Source: Marinospirillum alkalitolerans
GTDB lineage: Bacteria > Pseudomonadota > Gammaproteobacteria > Pseudomonadales > Halomonadaceae
Assembly (NCBI RefSeq): GCF_045055655.1
Contig: NZ_JBANFI010000010.1
Location: forward strand, 1 to 47,954
Direction: 5' to 3'
DNA: 47,954 nucleotides
A model generated the notes under the pieces. The model searched no databases. It was not told the DNA's origin and saw only the letters and a program-made list of their open reading frames with translations. This document shows, piece after piece, positions 1 to 8,222 of this stretch; positions within the stretch are counted from its first letter, which is position 1; every line of letters begins with the position of its first letter. A program made the position numbers and the translations under genes.

Positions 1-381
1 TTAGCTTTCAGAGTTGAGATCAATGTCAGGCGCGACAATAGCCAAAACTCGAACAAGATTGTCCAAAGCTCGCAAGTAAGCCTTGCATTCATACCAACCA
101 GCTAAGGTCGTTGGTATGTCCCCGTCACAAAGATACAGGGCCGGGTTCGTGGTGCGCGTAAGCCAGTTTAAAAGAGGAGCGTAAACTTTAAGGACGCCGA
201 CATAGTGCTGTCTGGACCTGCCAAACTCACTTACGCTCCGACAGGCATTTTTGCCTCGACCCTCAGCCAAGCTCTTAAGCACTTGGTAGTGCATACTGTT
301 GAGCATCACCACCGGGATCAGGGTTATCTTTATGGCCGCCCAGAGCCAGCAGAAGATTGGCTGCAACGCTGGCAGAAGCAA
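1..381 (-). CDS. Hypothetical small protein downstream of znuB
   Basis: This is an open frame of at most 126 codons with a TAA stop at the very edge of the window. The longest version starts at a TTG 8 bp after the znuB stop. An ATG at 304-306 (product starting MLNSMHYQ) would give about 101 residues. The N-terminal part of the long version is hydrophobic and could be one membrane segment; the rest is mixed and shows no motif I recognise. Only co-direction with znuB and tight spacing support it as a gene. It may be the last gene of the zinc operon or a chance frame. If it is not real, positions 1-389 hold no gene I can identify. Confidence 0.3.
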   Translation of the reverse strand: MLLPALQPIFCWLWAAIKITLIPVVMLNSMHYQVLKSLAEGRGKNACRSVSEFGRSRQHYVGVLKVYAPLLNWLTRTTNPALYLCDGDIPTTLAGWYECKAYLRALDNLVRVLAIVAPDIDLNSES

Positions 382-389
382 GGTGGCTG

Positions 390-1193
390 TTAAGAACTTG
401 GCTCAGTGCTGCGTCTATAACGTTGCAGAGCATAAACCACCAGCGCTTGAATAACGGCCACCACCACGAGCACAGGTGCAAAGGGTTGGTCCCAGATCAG
501 CGCGAGGACCCAAGCCACCAGAAACGCTAGCCCGCTGAGCAGACTACTGAGCAGCAGAAAGTGGTTGTAGCCCCGTGCCAGCAAGGCGGCTGTCCAAGCG
601 GGTAGCAGCAGACAAGCCAAGGCTGCGGGTAAGCCAAGCGTCATGCTGCCGAGGACCACCAGCATCAGACGCCAGCCTAGATCGACCAGACGGCCGCAGC
701 GGTTGATGAGCTTTTGCTGGCGCTGATGCACACCAAGTTGGCTCCATAACCAGATGCGGTAAAGCCAGGGAAGCAGTAACAGGCTAATGAGGGCCAGGGT
801 GAGTATCCAGAGAAGGTCATTCAGAGTCAGAAAATAGACCTGGCCTTCTGTCCAGCGAGCAGCCGCCAAACTGGCCTGAGAGAAATGACTGGCGAGCAGA
901 GTCGAAGTGGCCAGAGCCAGCACAAAGATCACCAAGGCGAGGCGCTCCTGATCTTGGTAGCGCTGTAACACGCCCATCAGGATCGCTGCACACCCTAGCG
1001 CCGTGGGCACCAAAGGCCAGACTAATACACTCGCAACCAAGCCACCGGTTGATGCGCCTTGGGCCAGTGCTAGGCCTTGCCAGGCTGAGCCGCGTAGAAA
1101 AAAGGCGGCACCACCTAGCCCTAGCAGCAGAGACATCAATACACCACCCACGAAAGGCCAAAGCAGCAGGCTGTCTAGAGCTTCAGTCAACAT
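390..1193 (-). CDS. znuB: Zinc/manganese ABC transporter permease (ZnuB-like)
   Basis: This 267-residue, very hydrophobic protein has about seven to eight predicted membrane segments and fits the ABC-3 family of metal permeases. It would form the inner-membrane channel for zinc delivered by the binding protein encoded upstream. Residues 25-60 (a GLGGAAFFLRGSAWQGLALAQGA stretch) correspond to the conserved start of this family. The length is usual for ZnuB. Its start overlaps the 3' end of the ATPase gene by 11 bp, so translation is probably coupled. The sequence is divergent from E. coli ZnuB, and the metal is inferred from the Zur-linked neighbourhood. A manganese or iron role cannot be excluded. 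Confidence 0.85.
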   Translation of the reverse strand: MLTEALDSLLLWPFVGGVLMSLLLGLGGAAFFLRGSAWQGLALAQGASTGGLVASVLVWPLVPTALGCAAILMGVLQRYQDQERLALVIFVLALATSTLLASHFSQASLAAARWTEGQVYFLTLNDLLWILTLALISLLLLPWLYRIWLWSQLGVHQRQQKLINRCGRLVDLGWRLMLVVLGSMTLGLPAALACLLLPAWTAALLARGYNHFLLLSSLLSGLAFLVAWVLALIWDQPFAPVLVVVAVIQALVVYALQRYRRSTEPSS

Positions 1194-1770
1194 GCGTTAG
1201 TTCCTCTATCGTCAGGGGTTGGGCACCACTGGCCTGAATAAAGTCTTGATCATGACTGGCCATCAATAGGCTTTGGTGAGGCTGGAGCTGGGAGAGCAAG
1301 GTCAGACTTTGGCTGCGGACTTTGGCATCCAAATGATTACTAGGTTCATCCAAAAGAATGACCTCGGCACCTGCAGCCAGCACTGAGGCCAGACGTAGCA
1401 ACTGCCATTGGCCGCCACTGAGTTGATCTAGACGTTGATTGAGCAGGTGTTCTATCAAAGGCAAGTGACCAGGCTGAATCCCCATTGCCTGCAACCAATC
1501 GTGACCCTTGAGTGGCCAGAGTGCAGGACGCTGATGCTCTTGTGCTAGAAATACCCAGCGCACACCTTGGCTCCAGAGGCATTCACCGCCTATGGGGGTG
1601 AGTTGATCACTGAGGGTTTTCAAAAGCAGCGACTTGCCACTGCCATTCGGTCCATTCAATGCCCAGCGCTCACCGGCCTGTAACGACCAGCTGATGGGTT
1701 CCAGCAAGGGCCGCTGATAACCCAGTCGCAGTTGATCGAGCTGAAGATAAGTCTGCTTACTGGTATTCAA
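1183..1770 (-). CDS. znuC: Zinc ABC transporter ATP-binding protein (ZnuC-like)
   Basis: A 195-residue ABC ATPase that powers the metal transporter from the cytoplasmic side. Walker A is GPNGSGKS at residues 40-47, the ABC signature LSGGQ is at 117-121, Walker B VILLDEP is at about 137-143, and an NHLD D-loop follows. The protein is shorter than E. coli ZnuC (about 250 residues) and lacks the usual C-terminal tail, which may make it a minimal version. It overlaps znuB by 11 bp and the end of znuA by 14 bp, which marks a tightly packed znuA-znuC-znuB operon. ABC membership is certain. The zinc assignment rests on gene order and the binding protein. Confidence 0.87.
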   Translation of the reverse strand: MNTSKQTYLQLDQLRLGYQRPLLEPISWSLQAGERWALNGPNGSGKSLLLKTLSDQLTPIGGECLWSQGVRWVFLAQEHQRPALWPLKGHDWLQAMGIQPGHLPLIEHLLNQRLDQLSGGQWQLLRLASVLAAGAEVILLDEPSNHLDAKVRSQSLTLLSQLQPHQSLLMASHDQDFIQASGAQPLTIEELTHVD

Positions 1771-2671
1771 AAGCTTCAGCCCACTGAGTCATCAGATCGA
1801 GATAACCTTGCAATCCACTGCCAAGCGGTGGGTCCAGCGGTAACGCAAAGCTTGGCCATCCTAGATGCTGCTCTAAAAAGCGTGCACCGCGTGAAGGCTG
1901 ATAACTGGCATAGAGTACTCTGCCTTGTTGGCCCTCGAAGTGACGCACCAATTGGCGCAGATGCGCTGAAGTGGGCGGCAAGCCGGGGATGGGTTCTAAA
2001 TAACCGACACTCTTCACCGGTAGCCAAGCTTCTAGATAATCCAGATCTTCGTGATAAACAATGAACTGTTGATCAGGTTTGACCTGTTCAGCCAAGGCTT
2101 GTGCGTGGTCGCGCAACTGCTGTCCTAGCGCTTCCGCACGGGCTTCTAGCTCATCCGCTTGATCTGGGAAGAAAAACCCTAGCCGTCGCCCGATGACCTG
2201 AGCGATGCGTGCCATGCGATAGGGATCAATATTAAAGTGTGGATTACCTTCTTCATGTACGTGCCCAGAGTTCGGACCTTCGACTGTGATAGAAGGGCGC
2301 AGGCCTGTGAAATCTGAAGCGCGTAAATGCCCTGGGCGACCGTAGTTCACCCTCGGGTTGGCCGCATTCGCTGTGACGGCTGGTAGCCAACCTTCTTCCA
2401 GTCCCGCCCCCATTTCAATCAACAGATCGGCACGGCGTACCGCTGCCATAAAACTGGGGCGAGCATCCAGGTGATGTGCATCCCGATCCGGTGCTGCCAG
2501 TACTCTGACCTGTACGAGATCTCCACCGATTTCTTCAACGAGCATGCCCAGTGTTGAAGTGGTTGCGACCACACGAAAATGGCTGGCCCAACTGGTTGAA
2601 ACCAGCAAGAGTCCACCAATCAGCAGCAGGCTATTGAGCCAGCATCTTTTACGCCAGCATCTCTTGTACAT
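1757..2671 (-). CDS. znuA: Periplasmic zinc-binding protein (ZnuA/TroA family)
   Basis: Solute-binding protein of the cluster 9 (TroA/ZnuA) family, 304 residues from the chosen start. The ATG at 2669-2671 has an excellent ribosome site (AAGGAGGTGAT just upstream), so the five extra residues of the longer frame are not needed. An N-terminal signal segment (about residues 12-29, ending in SWAS) directs export. Candidate metal ligands are the HH pair at 66-67, a His-rich HVHEEGNPHF stretch in the middle, and YHEDLDYL. The long histidine loop of some ZnuA proteins is reduced here. It would capture periplasmic zinc and pass it to ZnuB. I see no separate Zur-like site in the 115 bp upstream, so expression may depend on the barrel gene promoter or on an unrecognised promoter. 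Confidence 0.88.
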   Translation of the reverse strand: MYKRCWRKRCWLNSLLLIGGLLLVSTSWASHFRVVATTSTLGMLVEEIGGDLVQVRVLAAPDRDAHHLDARPSFMAAVRRADLLIEMGAGLEEGWLPAVTANAANPRVNYGRPGHLRASDFTGLRPSITVEGPNSGHVHEEGNPHFNIDPYRMARIAQVIGRRLGFFFPDQADELEARAEALGQQLRDHAQALAEQVKPDQQFIVYHEDLDYLEAWLPVKSVGYLEPIPGLPPTSAHLRQLVRHFEGQQGRVLYASYQPSRGARFLEQHLGWPSFALPLDPPLGSGLQGYLDLMTQWAEAFEYQ

Positions 2672-2708
2672 ATCACCTCCTTGCATCGGTGAGGGCGAGA
2701 AATTTAGT

Positions 2709-2731
2709 AAAAAAGGGGACAGCCTGTCCCC
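2709..2731 (-). terminator. Rho-independent terminator between barrel gene and znuA
   Basis: The palindrome GGGGACAGCCTGTCCCC (2715-2731) is followed, reading on the minus strand, by six T residues (complement of 2709-2714). It lies after the stop of the histidine-rich barrel gene and before znuA. It could end the barrel transcript or pass only part of it into the znu genes. Confidence 0.75.
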
Positions 2732-2786
2732 AATGACCTTGTTGCCGTCTGTTCATATTCAAGCAGATTGAAAGATGCCGAGAGGT

Positions 2787-4037
2787 TTAAAAGGTGTGTG
2801 CACCATGCGCACCTAGTGCCACATTCACCTGCAGCATCAGTCCCCAGCCTTTATCACTGTGGCCATCCTCATCAGCAAAATCGTTATGGTTCACCTGAGC
2901 GCGCAGGAAGATGGGCTCAGCGGGACGGAAGGTGATTTGACCCGAGTAGCGGTAGGAGGTGTCCAAAGAATGAATGCGGTTAAAATGGCCTGTCAGCATC
3001 TCATTGGTGATGCCTAAGGCTTCTGCTCTTGCACCTAGCTCCCAGCGCGGTGCCACGCCATAAACTGCCTCTACATAGAAGCCATCCTGCTTTTCAGTAT
3101 CGCTATTACGCTGCGACCAAGAGTCATCATGACCTTGTCGGTAGTGGGTCAGGCTGCGGCTCACATAGTAGTATTCGGCAGCAATACGAACATCCCCGTG
3201 GCCATGACTACGACCAGCTGAGTATTTATAGACTGCATCTGCGCCTGCAAACCAGCTATCACCCTCTTTAGAGTGGGCATGGTTGCCGTGATCATCAAAA
3301 ACGACATACTGGCGAGCATAACCGGCGGATAGGCCAAATTGTGCTGCATGATCAGCACCCCAGTCAGGCCCTACTTTCAGGAAGGCCGTTGTCAGGCGTG
3401 GCCCCGATTTTTGATCCACCCGACCTTCATCAAAGCGATCAAAGCGATCACCTGCTCCTTGCAGTAGTTCCACCCCAACGAGTGTATAGGTGTCACTCGG
3501 AGCCAGCCAGGTTGCCTGAAGCCCAGTTTCTTGCAGGCCATGATCACCAAAGAGGTATTCATTGACCAAGGGGCGATCCACGAAGTCCCAGTCATGGCTG
3601 TGGCGGCTGTTGATATAACCTATACCGGATAGGAATTGCCCCCCTTTGAGCTGAAAGCCAGCAGGCAAGCTGCGTGTTGTGAGATAGGCTTCTTCCACTT
3701 CAATATGGTGGCGATCAAACCCTAGCATTAAAAAACCATCTAGCAGTTCGCCCAAGCTGGCCTCAAAGGAGAGCTCTGAATGCCCCAAGCTAAACCCTTC
3801 TTCTAAACCATGACTGTGGTCGTGCCCGTGGCTATGACTGTGTCCATGTCCATGATGGTGGTGATGTTCGCCACCAAATCCAGCTGGGCTCGCGTTTCCA
3901 TGCCTGAGTTCATTGAAGTAAATACCTTCTAAAATCAATGAGACGCGTAGATCGAGCTGGTTCTCAGCTGCAAGTGCTGGTACGGCCAAGCTGGCCGCCA
4001 CTGCGGCTGCAGCGATTTTTGAAGCAAACTTTTGCAT
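2787..4037 (-). CDS. Histidine-rich outer-membrane beta-barrel protein, zinc-linked
   Basis: This 416-residue protein has a clear signal peptide (residues 1 to about 23, cleavage near PALA) and a C-terminal phenylalanine as in many outer-membrane barrels. Alternating aromatic and hydrophobic strands (for example YRYSGQITF, IFLRAQVNHNDF, WGLMLQVNVAL) support a barrel. Near the mature N terminus, residues 58-76 contain 12 histidines in 19 positions, alternating with Gly, Ser and Asp, and more histidines lie in predicted loops. I infer a porin-like zinc channel or zinc-capturing surface protein. The place upstream of znuACB and the Zur-type palindrome over its promoter support a zinc role. I do not recognise a named family and give no symbol. 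Confidence 0.72.
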   Translation of the reverse strand: MQKFASKIAAAAVAASLAVPALAAENQLDLRVSLILEGIYFNELRHGNASPAGFGGEHHHHHGHGHSHSHGHDHSHGLEEGFSLGHSELSFEASLGELLDGFLMLGFDRHHIEVEEAYLTTRSLPAGFQLKGGQFLSGIGYINSRHSHDWDFVDRPLVNEYLFGDHGLQETGLQATWLAPSDTYTLVGVELLQGAGDRFDRFDEGRVDQKSGPRLTTAFLKVGPDWGADHAAQFGLSAGYARQYVVFDDHGNHAHSKEGDSWFAGADAVYKYSAGRSHGHGDVRIAAEYYYVSRSLTHYRQGHDDSWSQRNSDTEKQDGFYVEAVYGVAPRWELGARAEALGITNEMLTGHFNRIHSLDTSYRYSGQITFRPAEPIFLRAQVNHNDFADEDGHSDKGWGLMLQVNVALGAHGAHTF

Positions 4038-4068
4038 TGTTTTTCCTCAGCTTTTGGTTAAAAGCAAT

Positions 4069-4085
4069 ATGTTATATCGTAACAG
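4069..4085 (-). promoter_or_regulatory. Zur-type operator
   Basis: TGTTA-5 bp-TAACA (4070-4084) is a perfect inverted repeat inside ATGTTATATCGTAACAG, close to the gammaproteobacterial Zur consensus RTGTTATAWTATAACAY. It starts about where transcription should begin from the promoter at 4093-4121, a position where a bound repressor would block initiation. The consensus is known; binding here is inferred. Confidence 0.75.
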
Positions 4086-4092
4086 GCTGGGG

Positions 4093-4121
4093 ATTCTGTC
4101 AGAGCCATATAAAGGCGTCAA
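4093..4121 (-). promoter_or_regulatory. Sigma-70 promoter of the histidine-rich barrel gene
   Basis: On the minus strand, TTGACG (complement of 4116-4121), a 17-bp spacer and CAGAAT (complement of 4093-4098) form a good sigma-70 match. The start point would be near 4086, next to the Zur-type palindrome, leaving a leader of about 50 nt before the ATG at 4037. Confidence 0.6.
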
Positions 4122-4191
4122 GCGGCAGTGCCCAGTAGAAGCACTGCAGCAGGTCACCTGCTCCGCATCCTCAAGGGCACGCGGTTCTCAA

Positions 4192-4332
4192 TCAGCGTTT
4201 TTTGACCTTGCCCTGTCGTGCTTTAAAGCGAGGGTTACTTTTACAAATCACATACAAGCGACCACGACGTTTGATGACCTGACAATCAGGATGACGCTTT
4301 TTGGCTGTTTTTAATGAACTCAGTACTTGCAT
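4192..4332 (-). CDS. rpmJ2: Ribosomal protein L36, zinc-independent type (RpmJ2/YkgO)
   Basis: A 46-residue basic protein starting MQVLSSLKTAKKRHPDCQV and ending GKVKKR. It closely matches the E. coli YkgO type, which replaces zinc-containing L36 in the 50S subunit when zinc is scarce. The four-ligand zinc site of ordinary L36 is not present; only two cysteines remain (residues 17 and 30). The ATG lies 2 bp after the TGA of rpmE2, so the two are co-transcribed and probably translationally coupled. The pair is a known Zur-regulon member in gammaproteobacteria. Confidence 0.93.
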   Translation of the reverse strand: MQVLSSLKTAKKRHPDCQVIKRRGRLYVICKSNPRFKARQGKVKKR

Positions 4333-4334
4333 GC

Positions 4335-4604
4335 TCAGACCCCCTTCGACTTTGTTAGACTGCGCTTGGCAAAACGCTGTTGAAAGCCAGCAACGCGTCC
4401 TTCAGCTTTTGCTTGGCGCTGCTCACCGGTGTAAATCGGGTGTGATGCACTGGAAACGTCTAAGTTAATCAATGGGTAGGTGTGGCCATCCTCCCAGACG
4501 ATCGTCTCTTGAGAGGTGCAGGTGGAGCCAATTAAAAACATCTTGCCGCAACTGGTATCACGAAAAACAACCTTGCCATACTCGGGATGAATGCCTTTCT
4601 TCAT
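4335..4604 (-). CDS. rpmE2: Ribosomal protein L31 type B (RpmE2/YkgM)
   Basis: An 89-residue protein with the type-B L31 pattern: MKKGIHPEYGKVVFRDTS at the start, then TYPLINLDVSSASHPIYTG and a basic C terminus. It replaces the zinc-binding L31 on the ribosome in zinc starvation, releasing zinc for other uses. The CxxC zinc site of the standard form is absent; only two isolated cysteines remain. The ribosome site GAGGTC precedes the ATG. A half of the Zur consensus (ATGTTATA, 4615-4622) lies just upstream, which suggests the same control as the barrel and znu genes. It leads the two-gene rpmE2-rpmJ2 unit. Confidence 0.93.
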   Translation of the reverse strand: MKKGIHPEYGKVVFRDTSCGKMFLIGSTCTSQETIVWEDGHTYPLINLDVSSASHPIYTGEQRQAKAEGRVAGFQQRFAKRSLTKSKGV

Positions 4605-4614
4605 AATGACCTCA

Positions 4615-4631
4615 ATGTTATATCATCTCTA
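4615..4631 (-). promoter_or_regulatory. Probable degenerate Zur site before rpmE2
   Basis: ATGTTATATCATCTCT shares its first ten bases with the strong site at 4069-4085, but its second half is degenerate. It lies directly upstream of the rpmE2 ribosome site. Known Zur control of this gene pair makes it a reasonable operator, though sequence support alone is moderate. Confidence 0.45.
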
Positions 4632-4824
4632 AAGAGAAGCTATTGAAACTCATTATCGTTTGTGAGTAAAGCTTTTTGACCCCGCCATCATTCTTGTGAC
4701 TCCTTACGCATCATGGGCGAATAAAATTGACGAAACCAAGTGGCTCATCTAAAAGGTTAGGCCTTCACAGGCAGGGTTAAACCTTCTTGCCCCATTCAAT
4801 GAAAAAACAGGCAAGGCTAGTCAC

Positions 4825-5133
4825 ATGATCTTTTTGTTTATTGCTGATTTCTTATTGCGTTTTTTAGCCATACTAGGCTTGCTCCCAGCCTTTGGTTTTT
4901 GGGCGGCGATGTGCGCTATGGGTACAGATTCAGGGACAAACAAGGCCAAACTCTATAGCCTACTGGCCTTTATTTTGGGCTGTGCCTTGGCTGGCATGTG
5001 GTTGTGGATGGCCATCTATCCCGATGTGGTGCAGGACTTGATCCCCGGTCCTTTTTGGCTGGGTGTGCTGCTGGTGAGGGGGCAGGTTTATGCTTTGGCG
5101 GCACTGCTGGGCTGGTTCTTTTTCAGGCAATGA
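4825..5133 (+). CDS. Small integral membrane protein, unknown function
   Basis: A 102-residue, strongly hydrophobic frame beginning MIFLFIADFLLRF, with three probable membrane helices (about residues 4-30, 43-65 and 78-100) separated by short loops; the first loop holds GTDSGTNKAK. No catalytic motif or family is recognised. It stands alone between the divergent rpmE2 unit and rapA, with about 128 bp to the rapA start, so it may be its own unit or a loose partner of rapA. The spread of charged residues at helix ends and the full length between control regions favour a real gene. Confidence 0.55.
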   Translation: MIFLFIADFLLRFLAILGLLPAFGFWAAMCAMGTDSGTNKAKLYSLLAFILGCALAGMWLWMAIYPDVVQDLIPGPFWLGVLLVRGQVYALAALLGWFFFRQ

Positions 5134-5198
5134 ATCCAATTAAGATAGGTCAGCGTTGATCTGACTATTACTGATCTGGCCTTCGCACCAGAAACACC

Positions 5199-5240
5199 TT
5201 GGGACAGAGGGCGCAATCCGCTAAGATAGCGCCCTTTTCT
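5199..5240 (+). promoter_or_regulatory. Probable rapA promoter overlapping a hairpin
   Basis: TTGGGA (5199-5204), a 17-bp spacer and TAAGAT (5222-5227) make a plausible sigma-70 promoter with a start point near 5234, 28 nt before the rapA ATG. The same stretch holds the inverted repeat GGGCGC...GCGCCC (5209-5214 and 5229-5234) followed by TTTTCT. That could instead be a weak terminator for the upstream gene. The two readings are not exclusive. Confidence 0.45.
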
Positions 5241-5261
5241 GTCTTCGCCAGAGGTGAGTTG

Positions 5262-8198
5262 ATGTCGCGCAACACCCCTTCTTTTGCCCTAGGTCAGCGT
5301 TGGATCAGTGATGCTGAAGTGGAACTGGGTCTCGGTACCATCCTCCAATGTGATCCCCGTAGTGTCACACTCCTTTTCCTCAGTTCGGGCGAAACCCGTG
5401 TCTATGCTACTTCGAGTGCACCGCTGACACGGGTGATGTTCAGCGAGGGGGATCAGATTACCCATCAGGACGGCTGGACGCTGAAGGTTGAAGACACGAA
5501 GGAAGTTGATGGTTTATTCATCTATTTAGGTGAAAACAGTCTTGGTGAGTGGATCGAACTCCCTGAAACGCAGATTGATGCGGCTATGCAGCTCCAAGGT
5601 CCGCGTGAAAAGCTGATGACCGGCCAGTTAGATCGTAATAATGAGTTTTATCTGCGCGCGCTCAGTCGTCAGGCGCAAACACGTTTGGCGCAAGATCCCT
5701 TGCGTGGCCTGCGTGGCCCGCGCGTTGGCCTGATCCCGCACCAGCTGTATATCGCGCATGAAGTCGGGCGGCGTTTAGCCCCACGTGTGTTGCTTGCGGA
5801 TGAGGTTGGCCTGGGAAAAACCATTGAAGCTGGCTTGATCCTGCACCAGCAGCTGATTACTGGCCGTGCTCAGCGGGCGTTGATTCTGGTGCCAGGTAGC
5901 CTGTGCCACCAGTGGTTAGTTGAGCTGCTGCGTCGCTTTGGTCTGCCCGTCACGTTGGTGGATGCGGATCGGGCTGCGGCCACTGAGGCCCCCTTTGCTG
6001 ATGCGCAGATTGCGTTGGTCAGTCGTCATTGGCTACTCGGCACACCGGCTGCTTTGGAGCAGGCTGCGCAGGAAAGCTGGGATCTATTGATCGTCGATGA
6101 AGCCCATCATCTCCATTGGTCACCCGATGCGCCCAGTGCAGAGTATCAGCAGGTTGCCCAGTTGGCGCAGCAGATTCCTGGCCTGTTGTTATTGACGGCC
6201 ACGCCTGAGCAGGCAGGCCAAGCTGGATTCTTTGCGCAGTTGCACCTGTTGGATCCAGCACGCTATCCAGATTTCGAACAGTTTCAGCAAGAAGAAGAGG
6301 GCTACCGAGCCAGCGCGGAGGCCATTCAGCGCTTGGCCGATCAACAGCCTCTTTCCTCGACTGAGCGAGCCGATTTAGAAACGCGCCTTGCCGCAGATAG
6401 TCTGGCTTTATTGGCGCTGTTGGAGCATCCAGAAACCAGCGATGCGCAACGCGATTCAGCGCGTCAGCAGCTGATCGAGCAACTGCTGGATCGCTATGGT
6501 ACTGGGCGAGTTTTATTCCGTAATCGTCGTGCCAGTGTGGGTGGCTTTCCTGAGCGCCTGCTCCATGCTTATCCCTATGAGGCTCCAGAGGGCTACCAAC
6601 AGCTGCTCAGTCAGTATGATCAACCCCATAAACAGATGATGGCTGAAGCCCTCAGTGGTCAGGCTTGGCCCTATGCAGGTCTTTATCCTGAGCGCTTGTA
6701 TGCCGTACAGCAGCGCGATGCGGCTCCCTGGTGGGAGATCGATCCGCGTGTGACTTGCGTGCTGGAGTTGCTGGCCCAGTATCCTGATGACAAGCTGCTG
6801 GTGATCTGTGCGCATGCGGATACCGTGCTCGAACTGAGCGAAGCGCTGCGCCGCCAATCGGGAGTGTTGGCGGCCGTCTTCCATGAAGACATGCCGCTGA
6901 TCGAGCGGGATCGCGCTGCGGCCTGGTTTGCCGATGAAGAGGATGGTGCGCCGCTGTTGATCTGTTCCGAAATCGGCAGTGAAGGGCGTAACTTCCAATT
7001 TGCACATCATCTGGTGCTCTTTGATCTGCCGGCCCACCCGGATTTACTCGAGCAGCGTATCGGACGTCTCGATCGGATCGGCCAGAGCCAAACCATCCAT
7101 CTGCATGTGCCCTATCTGAGCGGCACGCCGCAAGAAGCTTGGTTTGCCTGGTGCCATCAAGGCTTGGATCAATTTAGTGCGCCGCGCCCTGTTGGGGCGA
7201 GCCTCTTTGCCGATTTTCAGGATGAACTCCAAACCTGGCTGGAATCACCGCTCTTTGGCGCGCCGGATGACGATGATCTGCTACAGCGGGTGGAAGCTGC
7301 GCGTGTCGCAGCAGAAATCGAGCTGGAGGCCGGTCGCCACCGTCTGCTGGAGCTGGCGTCGCATCGTCCTGCGGTCAGCCAAGAGTTGGTCACGGCCTTG
7401 GATGATCAAGAGATGGATCAGGCCCTGCGCCACTATCTTGAAATCGCGCTGGATGTGTACCGTGTGCATAACGAGGATCTGGATAGCCATACCTGGTATC
7501 TGAAGCCAGGGCGGGAGTCCGATACTGGTATTTTCCATGATGTGCATTTTGATTTGGAGGAAGGGAATTCTGGCACCTTCTTACGCTCGAAAGCGCTGGC
7601 ACGGGATGATCTGCACTTTTTGACTTGGGAACATCCGCTGACGCGTAACTGCCTTGATGCGGCGACCACCACCAGTCAAGGTAACGCTGCCGTTGCCCTG
7701 TTAAAGAATCCGGCGCTGCCTGCGGGCACCTTGCTGATCGAAGCCTTCTACTGCTTAGAAGCACCGAAAACGGAAGGTCTGGAGCGCTATTTGCCGCCGC
7801 AAAGCGTCCGCTTCCTGCTGGATGCGCAGGGCAATGATCTGGCCGCGAAGGTTGGCTTTAAGGGCTTGAGTCGTCAGCTATTCAGGCTGAAGAAGGGCAT
7901 GGCGCGTGATCTTGTGAAGCTGCGTCTTGATCTGATTCGCCAGTTGCTGGATCAGGCGGATCAGCTGGCCTTGGCCCGCTTACCCACCGAAATTGAAACC
8001 GCGCAGACCCGTATGCGCGCTGTGCTTGATCCTGAAGTGGCACGCCTAGAGGCGCTCAGTCAGCTGGACCCGCACCTGGCTCGTGGTGAGCTGGATTGGC
8101 TGCATCAGCAGCGTCAGCAGTTAGATCAGGCCTTGAACCATGCCTTGCTGCGTCTGGATGCCGTACGGGTGATTGTGGCGTCTGGTCCAGCCGACTAG
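5262..8198 (+). CDS. rapA: RNA polymerase-associated ATPase RapA (HepA)
   Basis: A Swi2/Snf2-type ATPase that binds RNA polymerase and helps recycle it after transcription. From the ATG at 5262 it has 978 residues, close to the 968 of E. coli; GAGGTGAG upstream supports this start over the longer frame. The N-terminal region FALGQRWISDAEVELGLGTI matches the RapA Tudor-like domain. The ATPase core has ADEVGLGKTIEAG (Walker A), VDEAHHL (DEAH box), LLLLTATPEQ, and the C-terminal helicase lobe with SEIGSEGRNFQFAHHLVLFDLP and QRIGRLDRIGQ. All the expected helicase motifs are visible and nothing appears truncated. It is transcribed alone. Confidence 0.95.
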   Translation: MSRNTPSFALGQRWISDAEVELGLGTILQCDPRSVTLLFLSSGETRVYATSSAPLTRVMFSEGDQITHQDGWTLKVEDTKEVDGLFIYLGENSLGEWIELPETQIDAAMQLQGPREKLMTGQLDRNNEFYLRALSRQAQTRLAQDPLRGLRGPRVGLIPHQLYIAHEVGRRLAPRVLLADEVGLGKTIEAGLILHQQLITGRAQRALILVPGSLCHQWLVELLRRFGLPVTLVDADRAAATEAPFADAQIALVSRHWLLGTPAALEQAAQESWDLLIVDEAHHLHWSPDAPSAEYQQVAQLAQQIPGLLLLTATPEQAGQAGFFAQLHLLDPARYPDFEQFQQEEEGYRASAEAIQRLADQQPLSSTERADLETRLAADSLALLALLEHPETSDAQRDSARQQLIEQLLDRYGTGRVLFRNRRASVGGFPERLLHAYPYEAPEGYQQLLSQYDQPHKQMMAEALSGQAWPYAGLYPERLYAVQQRDAAPWWEIDPRVTCVLELLAQYPDDKLLVICAHADTVLELSEALRRQSGVLAAVFHEDMPLIERDRAAAWFADEEDGAPLLICSEIGSEGRNFQFAHHLVLFDLPAHPDLLEQRIGRLDRIGQSQTIHLHVPYLSGTPQEAWFAWCHQGLDQFSAPRPVGASLFADFQDELQTWLESPLFGAPDDDDLLQRVEAARVAAEIELEAGRHRLLELASHRPAVSQELVTALDDQEMDQALRHYLEIALDVYRVHNEDLDSHTWYLKPGRESDTGIFHDVHFDLEEGNSGTFLRSKALARDDLHFLTWEHPLTRNCLDAATTTSQGNAAVALLKNPALPAGTLLIEAFYCLEAPKTEGLERYLPPQSVRFLLDAQGNDLAAKVGFKGLSRQLFRLKKGMARDLVKLRLDLIRQLLDQADQLALARLPTEIETAQTRMRAVLDPEVARLEALSQLDPHLARGELDWLHQQRQQLDQALNHALLRLDAVRVIVASGPAD

Positions 8199-8222
8199 AC
8201 AAGAAAAGGGGCACTGGTGAAG

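Noticed and set aside
205..393. 62-codon plus-strand frame antisense to the hypothetical gene at the left edge
   Set aside because: No family, no ribosome site, and it runs into the end of znuB on the other strand.
4054..4314. Plus-strand frame of 86 codons between the barrel gene and rpmE2
   Set aside because: It lies antisense to rpmJ2 and to the Zur promoter region and has no recognisable features.
6513..7764. Long minus-strand frames opposite rapA
   Set aside because: They are antisense shadows of the GC-skewed codon pattern in rapA; no motif or start signal.
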